From the NCBI GenBank assembly GCA_033239005.1, contig BSQZ01000010.1, positions 10,387,001-10,451,000 on the forward strand: DNA of 64,000 nt. The letters run 5' to 3'. This DNA is from Lamellibrachia satsuma. Taxonomy: Eukaryota > Annelida > Polychaeta > Sabellida > Siboglinidae. Shown here piece after piece: positions 50,801-64,000 of the stretch. How positions within the stretch are numbered: the stretch's first letter is position 1; each line of letters starts with the position of its first letter. Below the pieces are notes generated by a model. That model did no database searches. It was not told the origin of the DNA and saw nothing but the letters and a program-made list of their open reading frames with translations. The translations under genes and the position numbers were made by a program.

Positions 50801-51130
50801 CGCTGTCGTAGAATGTGCTGCCGCTGACATCGGATCTACGACTTCGCCACGTAAAAATCCGTCGTTCCTCTTCATGTCGCCCTACAAAATACTTTCCAAA
50901 GTCACGCTCATCGTCGAACATGATTCCTCAGACATTTTAACTGAGATTATCATGGTCAATGTCCGATTAATTGGGAATATTATCAAAGAGGTAACGCACG
51001 CTTCGTTGTTGTTGACAAACGAACGAGGTCAAGATCGTTCGCTCTGCGCGTGCGCTCGCTGGTTGAACTAACAGGAGCGCCTGCTATTTTCACGTGATAG
51101 CTACAGGACGATTTTGTTGACGTGTAGGAC
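50801..51130 (-). promoter_or_regulatory. CpG-enriched patch, possible promoter
   Basis: A local rise in CpG (for example GCGCGTGCGCTCGC at about 51045-51060) in otherwise AT-rich DNA, next to the minus-strand ATG at 50800. No TATA box was identified. Confidence 0.35.
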
Positions 51131-52800
51131 CTTTGTCTCAAGAGTCGTTATTGTTTAATTTTGAAGTATAGAGGGAATTCCCATACCATATATGGAAACT
51201 AGATATGATGGGCATTTCAGGCATACCAAATATGACCACCTTTCATTGAGGGATATCCCCGAAAATGCGGCTGGAACTTCTGCGATTTATCGCTTTTGTT
51301 TTACAGAATTCATGCGTCAACTGCTACATACCTTTTCTAAAGATGTTATAAAAGGCATTAAATAATAACATAATTGAAAAAACCTTTGCAAATCGATAAA
51401 AAAGACATTAAAGTGTCAGTTGGTGAAAAAAAATTAAAATCCTAAAAATCAGCGTTCAAGACATATACGGGGATTTCTCGAAATCAAGTTTCTACACATC
51501 CGGCTTATTTCGTAAGGACTCGTCACATATTACAACAGAACCTTGGAAAAGTGGACCAATGACCCATCCAGGTTGTAAAAGGGGGCCATTCTTGGATAAC
51601 ATTGCACCAATGGTGCCGCATGCCAGTGATTGGTTGCAGATCAATTACAGTACAAGTAGGACCCCTCCAAGCAGCCACCCCTCAAAAAAGCCCACTTTAT
51701 CACAGCCTTTTTTGCCAGATCTGCACATCTGTAGATGATCTGACTAACCTCTGTAATCATGCCATCCCTTTAATCAGATAACTTTATCTCAGTCTCTCAT
51801 TAGAGGGGTTCTACTGTATATATGAAACATTTTACAAAGGCTCCTTAGTCTTGCAACATGAAAACAACACAAACTCTATCCAAATGGTTTCACATGACAT
51901 CTGTGTGAATTATATCAGGTTCTGGTTGCCTTTGATCATGCAAATTGTATCAAACCAAAGCCATAATTATATACCAGCAAGAGTCCCAACAGGCAAACAC
52001 AGCACTTGAATAATAATAATAGAAATTAATTCAAATTATATTCAACATCACTGTTTCTCACCATTGTGATTCAAGAGTTGTAAAATGTCATCTGAAATTA
52101 AATGTTAAATTGTAACTGTGAGAGTACTGTTTACATTTTGCAGCAACGTAAAAGACATACGTACTCTTAGAATAATGTCCCGATACAGTTCACTCTGACT
52201 CATCTCCACACGTCCTTGGTCTTGGATGGATTATTTAATAAATTACCCTTTAAAAGTGTGAGATATATTTATAAAGGCCCACATAATTTCAACAAAGGTT
52301 AAGGATTACTGCATTACTATATGGCTATTTTCCAATGAGTGTTGATGTTTAATACCTTTTCGGCTGCATATGTTGCCTTTTGCCCCAGATTGCAAAAAAA
52401 AATTTTTTTTATTGTTTCATCGTTGTTTTGTCGTATTTTTTACCGGCACCTTTTCAACATGACTACTTTCTGGTGACCTCACCTAGCATATCATTTCACA
52501 CCTAGCGGACTGGCATGGAATCAGCCAATAATGGCAGAGATACCTTGGCTGGAATAACGATGTTTCGTTTGTCGTGGAGTCTTGGCTATTCTGCACAAAA
52601 TTACAGGATAGCTTAAAAACAGTCGAACAAGTGGAGGGATATTCCCATCAATTAATGTAGAATTACATTTTGTTAGGGCACGTCAACTAATTTTTAGCTG
52701 GCCGAATGCCACATTTACGCGCCCTTCGTGCACACTGATGTGATTTGGTTGCACCAGTTTTTTAAATATTGCGTCAATGGCGCAAAGGCACGTCCTAGAT
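51131..52800. other. No gene recognised
   Basis: Intergenic. A near-palindromic AT-rich patch lies around 51170-51215. Confidence 0.4.
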
Positions 52801-52804
52801 TGAA

Positions 52805-52925
52805 CCCTGCATGCCGATACCATGGGCTTTTAATTTAAGTAGTGATCTTTGATGTGGCACTTTGTCGAAAGCTTTCTGGACCAGGTGAACCCTTGTCTAT
52901 CCTCTTAGTGATTTCTTCCAAAAAA
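52805..52925 (-). pseudogene. LINE reverse-transcriptase fragment
   Basis: The minus strand encodes QKAFDKVPHQRSLLKLKAHG, matching the DFxKAFDKVPHxRLLxKLxxxGI motif of Jockey/CR1-type reverse transcriptases. Only about 120 bp is recognisable. Confidence 0.75.
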
Positions 52926-55900
52926 CAGAGTGTATTCCTTGGGTATCTACAATAATATAAAGAAAGAAAGAAAGAATATAAATTATCCTAAACTAGATAT
53001 TAGTTGATACAATCCTGTTTGTGCCCACTTGTCTACCACATCATTTATTTAAAAAATTATAGGAATGTCTATTCCTGTTTAGAGACTTTATAATTATTGT
53101 GTAATTGTGCTCTTGACCTGAATATCTTCTGAAATGTTCCCTAGAAAGCCATGTTCTATTTCCCCTTAATTTTACTTGGCCTCTCACAATCAGCATTCCA
53201 TCCACATTCCATCCACATTGTCTGCATTTATTGTTCTCTGTGATTCTGTGTGTGCTGTTGGGTGGGTAGTTCCTGGTACTGTTCTTACTTGGAACTCTAG
53301 CTCTAGTGTTCAATAGAGCAATGCTGCTGGAATGTGATTTTGACTGGAATTAACTTAGTACTTTTCTTGCCTAGTCGGGACTTGTTTGTTTAATTCATTA
53401 TCATTTGGAAAATCTTGACTCTTCCATGTGAAAACAAACAAGGTATTTGTAGCTTCATTTATAAAATTTATGTATTGTTTTCTAATAATTATTATTTGTT
53501 TTTATTTTGCTTAATATGATTTGACTGTTATCTATTTATGACTATCATCTGTTTATGAATGTCATCTCTTCAGTACATTCGCAAACAACTGTCGACATTT
53601 TGCTGCACACGTAATATAAACATGGTACTTGCACCAAGACATCATTTTATAATTAAAACGATAGAATTTGTACCTCTAAAGGGAATAAAAACAATGATTG
53701 CTTGAAATCATTATATTACATCTTGTAGTATATGTCCACAACACCGACAATTTCATCAGAATTCAATTAATTAATTTAATAATCCCAATTAATACCCTGG
53801 CCTGCATCGATTATGCATATTTTCGCCACAGAAATGGGCACGCTTCAGTATGATGTGTCTGGTGACATTGAAGCGCAACAACACTGCGACTTTCCATTCA
53901 TTCACCTATGTTTACAGCGATAGCAGTTGTTTTGAAGCAAGCATCACAGTGGTTTATTGTGTGGCATTCGATTCTAATACAAATAGTAGTACGAATAGAA
54001 TAACATGTAGTTCGTTGTTTCCACCGCAACCCGGAGATGGCATTCCTGGGTTATCCTGGTGGTAAAATATATTAGAAAGAGGATGATGTGCCAACATTAT
54101 TTCCAGTAGCGGAAGCTATGTTGATGCCATCAATACATAGAACTCACACCCAGGCAGTGACACGAGCAGCAATGACCACTTTTCTCAGATCGAAGGCAAG
54201 CAGGCCTCACAAACGGACTGACACTGTTAGCACGATCTTTTACTTTCTGACATAACCATAAAAATTACCACTTACAGCCGCCAAACTTATCATATATCTA
54301 CCATACATATACACATGTCATGTTGTCAAAAAGTACTCTTACTTCCATATAATAAAAAAATTTACAATAACTAAAAAACTCGCCATTTGGAGCTAAGTGA
54401 ATGTTTGCATACTGAACAGTAAGGTTAACATGTATAAACGGATAATGGTAACATTATATATATTTTTTGTTGGTTCATTAAGACACATTTGAGCAGGCAA
54501 GATGTTAAAATAGATTTATTGTTTATAATACATAACATGATTTTGTAGGAAAAACTATCACACTGTATCTAGCTTTATGTAGATTTACAATAGATGATAG
54601 ATGTATGATAAATGTTATTAACCATGAACAACTATGGTTACATAAACATTTCTTTAACATGAATGGCACATGTCAAAGATAATGTTATTTTTATAGCACA
54701 TAACCATGAATCATAAACTTTTCATGACCCTTTTGTCTTTTTAATTTCTTACATGACATCAGCATTATGTACCAATTAAACCTCCACTTTTACCTCAGTC
54801 TTCATTTGAATATGAATGAATTAATGAATAATTTTTTATCTCAACAAGGAAACACAAAACAGAAGCGTCCTTACACATTACATAACATTACTGTAATATT
54901 ATCAGACAACAACTGAGATAAAATATTCTAGAACTTACACCCTTGTCTAGATTCTGAGGCTACACTAGTTACCCTTAAGCTATGAATATGTATGACATTT
55001 CCATGGAAACAGGCACCCCCTGGCTGTTGAATTCATACGCTAGAGTGCTGATGACTAATGCTTGTGATGTGGCCTGGTGGCTTAGTCCATTACACATGGA
55101 GGTAAAACAGGATGTGACACAAGTTGTAAGTCTTAAATTTCCACCACACCTACTGTAATATTATTTATATTAATGAAATAGTTGACAATGCAGATGTAAA
55201 TCACCATCATTAACCATTATATCTTGGTGGTACGATATTAGCATCTGAATAAATGTGCAGTCATGTCATGCACACACCCCTGGTGTAAATGTGGCAGCCA
55301 GCTGTGCATAAAAGCTTGCATAAACAGGGCAGGGTTAGATCCGGGTTTTCACTGTACTAATAGGACTGACTATCCTGCTCAGAAGGACAGACCCACGGAG
55401 ACATTGACAGTACTGGAACGATTGCAGTTGTCACTGAATATATTTCTCTCAGTAAGTAGTTGTCATGTCTGTTGACATTTTAATTGTTGTCATGTATTTG
55501 TGCATAGGATGACATGCAGCTATTGCCTGTGTGCGTGTGTAGTGATAGTGGTTTTAACAGCGTGGGTCAAAACGTTGTCGTTCCACTGCGCAGTTGGTGA
55601 ATTATTAAGTATAGTTTGAGGCAGACTCTTGTGGCAGGTGATGGAAATTACAGCAGTGTAAAGTGACAGCTTGTTGGACAGTTTTCTGTAAATAATTTGT
55701 ACGTTGCAATGCACTGGCTATTATTTTTACATGGGTTATGGGATAACTCGTCTTGTTTCCCAACAGTTCCTTTACGTAAGTCATGTTAAACTACCTAAAC
55801 CGCCCTTGCCTTATGGTGCGTTTGTTTTGACAATGTTATTATGAGAGATTGCTGGATGCTTCCATTTTCATAATGTTTATGGATAGGAGTACGAATATGC

Positions 55901-58303
55901 AAAATCTGTTCTTTTTTAACATTTAATGGAATTGTGGGTGGTAGAGAATACTAAAATGTTTGATGTGAAGAGTTACATTTATTATGGAAATATTTATTTC
56001 CAGGATATGTAACCTCTAAGATTATTTAATTTGCTTTTACTTTCACCCATACAGGGGTACTGTACATGGCCAGGGATACTATGTGTTGGGTGGGGGTGGA
56101 TTAGTTACATGCTTATCGGACTCTGGGCCATGAGTCACAGGGGTGCTGTAACATTATTCATTTGCATTTACTTTCACCCATACAGGGGTATTGTACATGG
56201 CGAGGGGTACTATTTGTTGGGGGAAGGGGTGGATTAGTCACATGCTTATCCAACTCTCAGCCACGAGTCACAAGGGTGCAGTCACCATAGGGTTCACTAA
56301 TGGAAAGAATGTTCTTTATCAGTGAAGTTAATCTTTGACCATTCCTTGGTACAAAGTGGTTATACCTGTTCCAGAATCGTGGTTATATGGTTATACCTGT
56401 GCCAAGGTAGTAATTAATCTGTGTTGCTGTGTTTTAATTGCTGCTGTGAATGACACAGCATCATTACTGTAGACCTCATTTGTCAATATTGCATTACTCT
56501 CCTGGGATTTTGGTACATTAAATTCCTACACCAGGCTGTATTTTATAGCTGTGCCTGGATTGTCATAAGTTTTTTTTAGTATTCAGGAATCTGCATAGAC
56601 TATAAATTGTTAAATAACTTGACAGATGACTGTATTTTCATAGATGTTGACAACAAAGCAACTGGTGGTTTTTCTGTGTAATAGCAGAAGTTGTAAAACA
56701 TTAATCTCGTAGCTGTGTTATGGCTGGAGCCTGTGTGGTAAACAAAACTCTAGTATTGATTTAACCAGGCACCACATAGATAGTGGTGCAGAACTTGCCT
56801 GTAACCTAGATGGACCAGTGCTGTTGACATTTGAAGTGTAGATTTATGTTTTTCTGTCCTACATTCGCATAATTGTTTAAACAATTTGGTGCATTGTTAG
56901 GGCATATCATATGTCTTCTGATCGGTTGGTTCCAAGATTTGGTGTGCAGTGTGATAATAAATATTTATTGTTATTCCATTGAATAAAATGAACTTGATTG
57001 CTATAACATGTATGCAACATATCAACAAGTGTTGGCAGTTGGTTTATATTTAGCGTAAATCAATTTCAAGTTGAGCTAGAAACACCTTCCAAATCATTGC
57101 ATGTCAATTGTGTCCTTTATTGTGTTGCTCATGAAAATTCATCGCCAACTGCCAATGGATTGTAATCAGCTATTTTGGTCACTCAGTGTCCACTTTGTTG
57201 ACCTGCACAAGTGATGTCAATGTTTATGTGAGCTGCAGAAGAAATAGCTGGATGTACATTACTGGGCTGCTCTCTTGGGCGTACACCCCAGTGGGAACAT
57301 TGTATAGTACCAGACAACTGATAGTAATTGCTTGTGAAGAGTGACAGTGGTCCTAGTTGCTTTGTGGGTAAAGCTGACATTTGTTTTACAAATTTAAAGT
57401 GTTGTTTTTGTTAAATCACTCTTTGATTTAGACTCGGTTGGTGTGAGTTGCTGTAATCTGTGCTGGGAATTTAAAAATAACCTGACCCTTCCATAAGACT
57501 ACACATTGACTGATAGTGGATTCCTAAGGTTCTATACATAACTTCTGTCATTCATTGGTACTGAAACGCGCAGTAGTAGTATATTGTTGGTGTGTGGCTT
57601 GCTGCATTCTCAACAAAGGTGTGCCTGTTGCCGTTTGTGGACAAAGGATCAGTTTTACCCAGTGTGTGTATTATGTGTATTATGTGCTACACAAAGAAAG
57701 TTGTTTTGCAGCTTTGGCTCCAAGCCAAGGCAACTGTTTATGTCTGGTGCCCAAAGGATATAATATTATGTTGATCGGTATTTGGTGTGTGAGGTAAACA
57801 GTTTCTGATTCACATAGGTCATTGCCAGTGTGTTGAAGTAAACAACATTGCTCACCTTAATCAATTTGCTTTGAGTACACATAATCCAGATATTCCGTGC
57901 CATGCAATAAACACTTTGGATATATAGACTTAGGGTCATCTCACAGCAAACCAATATTTATACCACAGCAATAATTTTTCAATTGTATTTTCCATTTTGG
58001 TGTTTTTTATCACAAAAACAGGATTTAAGATGGAACTGATAATTTACAACATTGTAAGAATCTCGATGCGCATCATTACCTGGTCATCCAGAGGACGTGT
58101 CCCATAGAAATTGTTCATGGTACTTCTCCATTTGGTGTCTGTCTGGCATACATTTTTCAAGTTCAGTAACCGTTATCCTGAATTCAGATGTTCTTTTGGA
58201 TAAGGCAAGGTCTCCTTGGAACAATGACCTGAAAATTTCAGAGATTCCTAATTCATACCTTTTCCCTGTTGACTGACATTGCTTGTTTTCGTTTTTTCTT
58301 CAG
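52926..58303. other. No gene recognised; beta-thymosin upstream sequence
   Basis: Intergenic. It contains a two-copy tandem repeat at 56031-56290. A 5' untranslated exon and promoter of the beta-thymosin gene should lie in or beyond this stretch, but I could not locate them. Confidence 0.4.
56031..56290. repeat. Tandem duplication, two units of about 130 bp
   Basis: Units from about 56031 and 56162 share TACTTTCACCCATACAGGGG and the run to GAGTCACA(G/A)GGGTGC, offset 131 bp, with scattered differences. Confidence 0.85.
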
Positions 58304-58453
58304 ATTGTTGACTTGCCGAGTTAAAGATGGCCGCCACAGAAGACAACAGGAAGCACTTGCCCACGGCCATTGATGACCTCATTACGGGCTTCGATCCGAA
58401 GAAACTGAAGCATGCGGAACTTCAAGAGAAGAACCCGCTGCCTAGCCAGGAAG
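58304..58453 (+). CDS. Beta-thymosin, first coding exon (rest beyond window)
   Basis: Beta-thymosins bind monomeric actin in the cytoplasm and control its availability for filament growth. The exon follows acceptor TTTTTTCTTCAG, carries 23 nt of 5' UTR and starts ATG at 58327. It encodes 42 residues plus one base: MAATEDNRKHLPTAID, an amphipathic N-terminal helix, then FDPKKLKHAELQEKNPLP, which matches the family's F-D-(x)3-LKHxETQEKNPLP actin-binding motif with Leu for Thr. The donor is GTCTGT, phase 1. Invertebrate members usually contain several such repeats, so more exons are expected downstream; none was found before 64000. Confidence 0.92.
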
Positions 58454-59044
58454 GTCTGTAGGCAACTTCTGCTGTACTTGAATCCCCTCTCATCAAACTG
58501 GTGTATACATGTGGCCAAAACAATACTTTTCCAATGCAAACTGTTTTTGGCTGATTTCATCATCTATTTCCAGGTGGTTCCAAACTTTGTCATTGCAGAA
58601 GATGCATATGATTTTGCTAGTGTTGAGCCACAGTTCTAAGTGCTAAGTTTCTCCAAATGTTGTGTGCGCATGTGAAGTTTATTCTTTGAAATATCCCAAC
58701 TCTGGACACATTTTATGGCAAGAGTCTATTACAAACCTGCAAATCAAGCAGTGAATATATTATATACTAGCTTTGTTACTCTGGAGCCTGTGTGGCTGAC
58801 TAGTGTTACTTTAGTGCCACAGTTAATTAAATGGGTGGCTTTATCTGGTTCACAGCAAGATAAAGGTGCTGTGATTGATAGTAACTCCTCAAAGAGGTTG
58901 GGCTTTGAGTTAACCCCAGACTCACTGGGTGGATTATCCATCACCCCCAACCCAGGGGGGTTGCAGCCTTGTTAAAGTTACCCCAAGTGCACAGGGGTTG
59001 CAGTTGGCATTTTAGGTTGTAAAACTGCTGGGATGTTGCAGGGT

Positions 59045-59455
59045 TCAGCGCACAGTTATTTTCCCACTGGTGGCCAAGTTAACGTTTTGTATGATTATAA
59101 GAAAACATGACCATCAATTTACCTGCTGCTGTCATCATCCCACTGACGGGCTGATCGAGTTTAGTTAAAATTAGACATTTCTACCTCTTGCAGAATGCCT
59201 GTATGTGCGATACCATCAATGTTTACCAATATGTGCACGAATGACATCGCACACGTGTCTAGTTGTAAAAAATTCCCAAATATCCTTCTGCCTATTAAAA
59301 TCATCTAAAATTCAACCATTTTACAAACAGCTTCTACTGGCAAACCTAGCAATGACCCTGCTCATATGCACTTATGTCAAATCATATGAATATTTCAAAT
59401 TTCCTGTTTCCAAACTTACTACATTTGTCTGTAACACACCAGGAAGTCTGAGGTA
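59045..59455 (-). repeat. Dispersed repeat family, copy C
   Basis: Reverse-complement match to copies A and B: TTCCTGGTGTGTTACAG end at about 59440, TAGTAAGTTTGGAAAC, the CACGTGTGCGATG middle shared with B, and TGGCCACCAGTGGG at the tail (about 59065). Confidence 0.75.
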
Positions 59456-62400
59456 TGACCCCTGCAACTGCAGGACTTCATCAGCAAGAAACTCTTAATT
59501 CCCAATTGGCCATATTAGTAATTAAGACAGGCCATCTTGTTGACTACAGTTGCACTGTAGTTGATGGGTTCAGCTGGGATCAAGTAAACAGCCGTGTACT
59601 CCTTCATGCCTGGCTGTCTGTCTCTCACAGCCAGTGTGTATGCAGTGGCTGTCACATCTGGTGTAAATCCAGTTTTATGTAAACATTTATTGCAGTTGTG
59701 TGGGCGTGTGTGCTCTGGGAGGTTTGCAGTGCTGTATGTGCAGTTTGTCTAGCTCCAGGTTTAAACAGGGCTGTAACATGGCTGTAACAGGGGTGTAACG
59801 GGTGTAACAGGGGTGTATGGGTACCACTGGGATGAGGCCACAATTTTCCATTTGTGGTCATTACAGTTAGCATATCTTTGGCTATATGGAAGATATTTCA
59901 GAATAATTTTCTTTACACTTGTAAAGCTCTTGAAACATCAATTAACTGTGACATTTATAAAATGACCTGTCTTGTTTTTCATGAAGGTACTCCCAAACCA
60001 GACACCCCTAAGTTAAATCAAACATGACATCCCTCAGTTTTATTAAGTACTATTTATCATCTGTGAGCATTTAAGGTTAAGGGTTTTGTTTACAGATTCT
60101 AGTTAAAATGCTGGTGCAGTACAACATATTAAGAGCCTTAGATTTATTGGTATGATAAAATGAAAGATTATGTGGAGGTGGGTGTGAAACCCTGGTCAAG
60201 TTGTGTGGGTAATATGGTTAAGTACATTCTTTCTATAAATGGGGTGTTCTCCTGTGTGCCAACGAGAAGCACAATGTGAGAAGCAACCCCATTATTGGTG
60301 GGACAGTGACAGTGACCTGCAGTTCAAGGTTGTTGATTCATGAAGGATGTGTGTGGGGATTGTAACATAGTCCCTAGTCTATGGGCATGGTTCTTACAGT
60401 GGGGGCCACTGGCCTAGGGTATGGAAAATAGCTTTGGGCCATTCCATTGTGTCATTGACTCATCACACTGACTAGTGAGCTATTCCAGTAATGAATTAAT
60501 CATGTCTGGATAGGGCAGCTAGCAAACATTATCTTTGTGTAGAATACTTTGAGTACTACTCTCCTTGGAAAGCCCACACAATTATTCACCCTCTACTTGC
60601 AGCCTGCGTTAAGTTTAGCCCACTTTAACTGGGGTGTGACATTTAAGAACATTCCAAACACCCTGTTATTGGCAGGGAGCCTGGCACTGAGACAAAGTGG
60701 ACCAGGATAGGAGCCTGGAGGTTGGTCCACTTTCTGTCTGAAGCATTCTTTTACAGGTCCTGAGTCGCAGTCCTTTCTGTGTTATCCCCACACTTTAGTT
60801 CCCAATGATTTTGGTTGGGTTAACAAATTTGAAACATGGGATAATTAAGCAAACATAGGGCAACTGAAGAAAACGAATTAACGTGTCGTGACTATCCTAA
60901 AAGTAGTTTTCATACTCCATGACTATATTTTTGCACATGTCAGTCAGTGTTTATTTTCCTATAACAAATGTGTGCATACAGTTATCCAAATAGTTATTAA
61001 AATTTCTAACAGCTTTATACATAATATCACACAACAGTTTAGCAGCCAATACTGTCAAGTTTTACTTGTTTGCGTTGTGGGTTTTAGTCTGGTTGGTGTT
61101 TTACCTATGTGGGTGTTTTTTGCTATGATGGTGTTGCCTGGTAAGGGTTTGTTGTCCCCGCACCCCTAAAAGGCCTGGGTCTCAATTACACTGTTCAGTA
61201 GGATCCCCTCTCACATCCCTTCAAGTGGGTGCTACAGGGTAAGTTGGAGGAGAAAAACAAGAGAAAGCAGACATCAGGGCTAAACCACTACAGCAGACAG
61301 GGGTACAGTTAAGGCTGGGGAAAACACAAATGAACTCAGGGCACATAGGTTAAACTTGCAAAAGCAGCTAGTTTGAATGGAAGAACCCCCCCCCCCGAAT
61401 CCTAATGTAGAAGGTGAAATAATGCATCCCAAATTTGTCTTCTAACTATGTTTGGTGTGACAATATTTCCCTCATTCTAGCCATTGGTTTGTATAGACCT
61501 GCACGAAGGTCATGAGTGAATAACGTTTGTGTTTTTACTTTATTTGTACAAGGCTAAATGATGTTATGTTTGTAGTGGCTGATTCGAAATAAAAAATATG
61601 TTGGGTTCCAGAGTAATATGTGCTAACCTGGTGGACACCCACTAGAATGTTTGCTCAAACATTGACAGAGTAGATTCAGTTTGCAGGTAGGATGCAAACA
61701 GGTAAACAACCTCTTATCTGTCACCTTTAATGGGGGGGTGGTGGCTTGTTTTCTGTAACCTGTAATTTGGGTCGATGGCCTGATTTGTATCAGGTGAAAA
61801 CGTGTATAGAAGCATGCTAGTCTGGCAGACAAGATTGATAGCTATAAAATTTATTTTTATACCAGCAATTAAATTCTTGTTAGCAATTACTTATTTGATG
61901 TTATTAATTTAATTATGGCCTTAGGTGTAAAATTAATACAGGTTATGTGTGAGAAGTGGTGTCAATGGTGAGACAAATTTTCACGTCAACCAAATACATG
62001 CTTATTACTTTGTAAAATAGCGAGCATATTTGGCCCTGAATTCTTACCTGACATGATGTCATTTAGGTTAGATGTTAACTGGAAATGGAAAGTCTTACTA
62101 ACGCTTGAGTGTTATAAACACTGAGCATAGCATCTGCTGTTTAATTCTTGCTATCAACAATCAATTTATTCTGTATGAGTAGTTTAATTCTTAGTGTTAA
62201 CAATGTTTGTATGAGCATAGCTATTCTTCATAATATGAACAATTTTGAGGTTTAGAGTTTGTCAATTCACAATTCAGCTATAGATGTGTTGACAGTGATT
62301 TTTGTGTCGGCAAACATGGAATTAACATTGACTTTATGAGTTGAATATTCATTTTAATATCGAGAATGTTCAGATTGCATCATTTGAAATCGAAGACCTT

Positions 62401-63228
62401 GTAAATGCTGTTAACTTTGCATACAAGTAGCATATTTATGAAATTTGTTGCATGATTCACTACTGTGAATGTAGGGCTGTATATGAAATATGAAACTAAC
62501 GAGGGTTGATTTTCAGTCAGCCAGCCAGTGCAGCTCAGGCAGACAATTTAGGGTAGATCCGGTATTTCACAGCAGTGACCTCATTCTAGATGCACCCATA
62601 AAAACCCTTGTCTGGCAAATAACCCTTTGCAGCCCGTGGTTGGTTAGTGACTGAAGTCTGAAGCCTTGTTTCCGGAGAGTGTGTTTGAAAGTTGAGATAA
62701 ATATTTGTGATAAATATAGAGGACTTTGGCCAGAAGGAATTTTCATGTTTGCACTGGGTGAAAAAGCGGCAGTGTTTGTGTGAAAGGACGTTTGGTTAAA
62801 ATCACTTACCTCTAACTCTTTTAAACCTTTTGCAAACAAAATCTAGACTGGCTGTTTTGTACAAAAATGGACGGAGGGATGTAAAGTTTAAACCCAAACA
62901 TTTAAACTTGTTCAGTTCAGATCTTGGTGAAAATTCAAAATAAAAGGGAGAAATTGATTGATTGTTGGTGATGTAGATTTCTTCCAAATAATGTCAGCAT
63001 TATTAATTTAATGTCAATGTTGTTTTCTAGCAAGAAATTTATACCACACCCGTGGAAATTTCCAAGATACCTGATTGGCAAGGGCTTCGTGGTAAGGGCA
63101 GACCCAGGAATGTTATGACCACTCGTGTGATGTCATCATTACTGGGGTGATGTAAAAATATATACAGGTCATGTATGAGAAATTACATGACTGGTGAAGG
63201 GAAACTTCCTATGGAGTTTGGCTCAGTG

Positions 63229-63380
63229 GTATGACTCGCTTTATGTAAATTAGTTAGTGTAGGGTGAAGTCACACAGCAGAAACTCACCTGTGATATGAC
63301 TCGTGGTATGACTCACTGTATGTAAATTAGTTAGTGAAGGGTGAAGTCACACAACAGAAACTCACCAGTGTGACTCTTTA
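63229..63380. repeat. 77-bp tandem duplication
   Basis: Units starting GTATGACTC at 63229 and 63306 share ATGTAAATTAGTTAGTG and GAAGTCACACA(G/A)CAGAAACTC. A second, looser duplication (ACTTTGAATAAATA at about 63487 and 63668) follows. Confidence 0.8.
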
Positions 63381-64000
63381 TTTAGAATACAACTAATACT
63401 TATTTCACCACTGAAGTGACGTCATTGGGAATGCATAGATTAAGAACTGGTAGATTATGTTTTATTGACAGACAATGAATATGTGTACTTTGAATAAATA
63501 TATATATAGTTATAAATAGACTAATATATTTGTGCCTACTGAAATGATATATTTTCTGCCCAATTACTTAGCAACAAAACATGCACTGAATGACCCTGAA
63601 ATTATTTAATTGGGGCTAACTAGGTCAGCCACTGCCAGATAATATATTGCTAAATACCATTTTAGAACTTTGAATAAATACATATTTTTAATAAATGAAC
63701 AAAATGAAATGATATCATTGTTGCCCCATTGGTCAGCAACAAAGAACTTACTGAATGACCCTACAAGAACCTGAACTCAGGTTACATTTGTTTGACCCCA
63801 GAAATGATTTCATCGAGTTGCTTTGATCATCAACAAAAAACATCAAATAATCAGGGACATGATTGGGTTCGATTATAATGAGCAATTACGCGTGATCCGT
63901 AAACACTCAAATACAATCAGAGCACTTTACAAGTACAGTGTTGCATAAAGGGTCAGTTGCAATGTTTCATAGGTTGACTTGAGTTCATCGAGTATTCGAC

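Larger units (their letters stand above)
58454..64000 (+). other. Beta-thymosin intron (at least 5.5 kb)
   Basis: No second beta-thymosin repeat is found, so the intron runs off the window. It contains dispersed repeat copy C and a 77-bp tandem duplication near 63229-63380. Remaining sequence shows no recognisable gene. Confidence 0.6.

Noticed and set aside
50790..51071. 93-codon plus-strand frame in the CpG-rich patch
   Set aside because: No domain; the minus-strand ATG and donor give a better explanation of the patch.

Overview
The window is animal nuclear DNA: AT-rich, intron-rich and packed with transposable-element debris. The GT-AG introns, the very high conservation of O-GlcNAc transferase (OGT) with human, the beta-thymosin exon and the mixture of Ty3/gypsy, hAT, Mutator-like, LINE and tRNA-SINE material suggest an invertebrate. 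A lophotrochozoan, perhaps a mollusc, is my best guess, but the sequence does not settle it.

Layout. 1-18.1 kb has no convincing host gene. It holds (TA)n arrays flanked by an inverted repeat, a 31-bp minisatellite, three LINE coding remnants, a non-autonomous hAT element (7680-8730), a degenerate Mutator-like element (9520-10374), a tRNA-derived SINE and two copies of an unnamed repeat. 18157-34158 (+) is a complete OGT gene: 20 coding exons join in frame to 1029 codons with every catalytic residue checked present. Its intron 1 carries a TA-flanked MITE, introns 13 and 19 carry minisatellites, and exon 9 has a duplicated 3' splice site whose upstream copy leads straight to a stop codon. 35.9-36.7 kb is a second hAT-like element with the same terminal motif as the first.

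37398-45465 (+) is a nearly intact Ty3/gypsy LTR retrotransposon: LTRs of 883 and 882 bp differing by one G, ACGT target duplication, gag, a canonical -1 frameshift heptamer, protease-RT-RNase H-integrase, and two small 3' ORFs, one with a membrane span. Its leader is a roughly 53-bp tandem array in which each unit repeats the primer-binding-site-like sequence. Pol is broken once, in a G run.

45.5-58.3 kb has a 380-bp tandem duplication, a SINE, LINE scraps and a possible two-exon minus-strand gene starting at 50800. 58304-58453 (+) is the first coding exon of a beta-thymosin gene whose remaining exons lie beyond the window; the rest is mostly its first coding intron.

The two recognisable host genes act independently: OGT is a nucleocytoplasmic glycosyltransferase and beta-thymosin binds actin monomers. 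I found no operon, CRISPR array or novel defence-like system. The least expected items are the tandem acceptor in OGT, the primer-site-bearing leader array of the retrotransposon, and the two hAT elements that share ends but carry different simple-repeat interiors.
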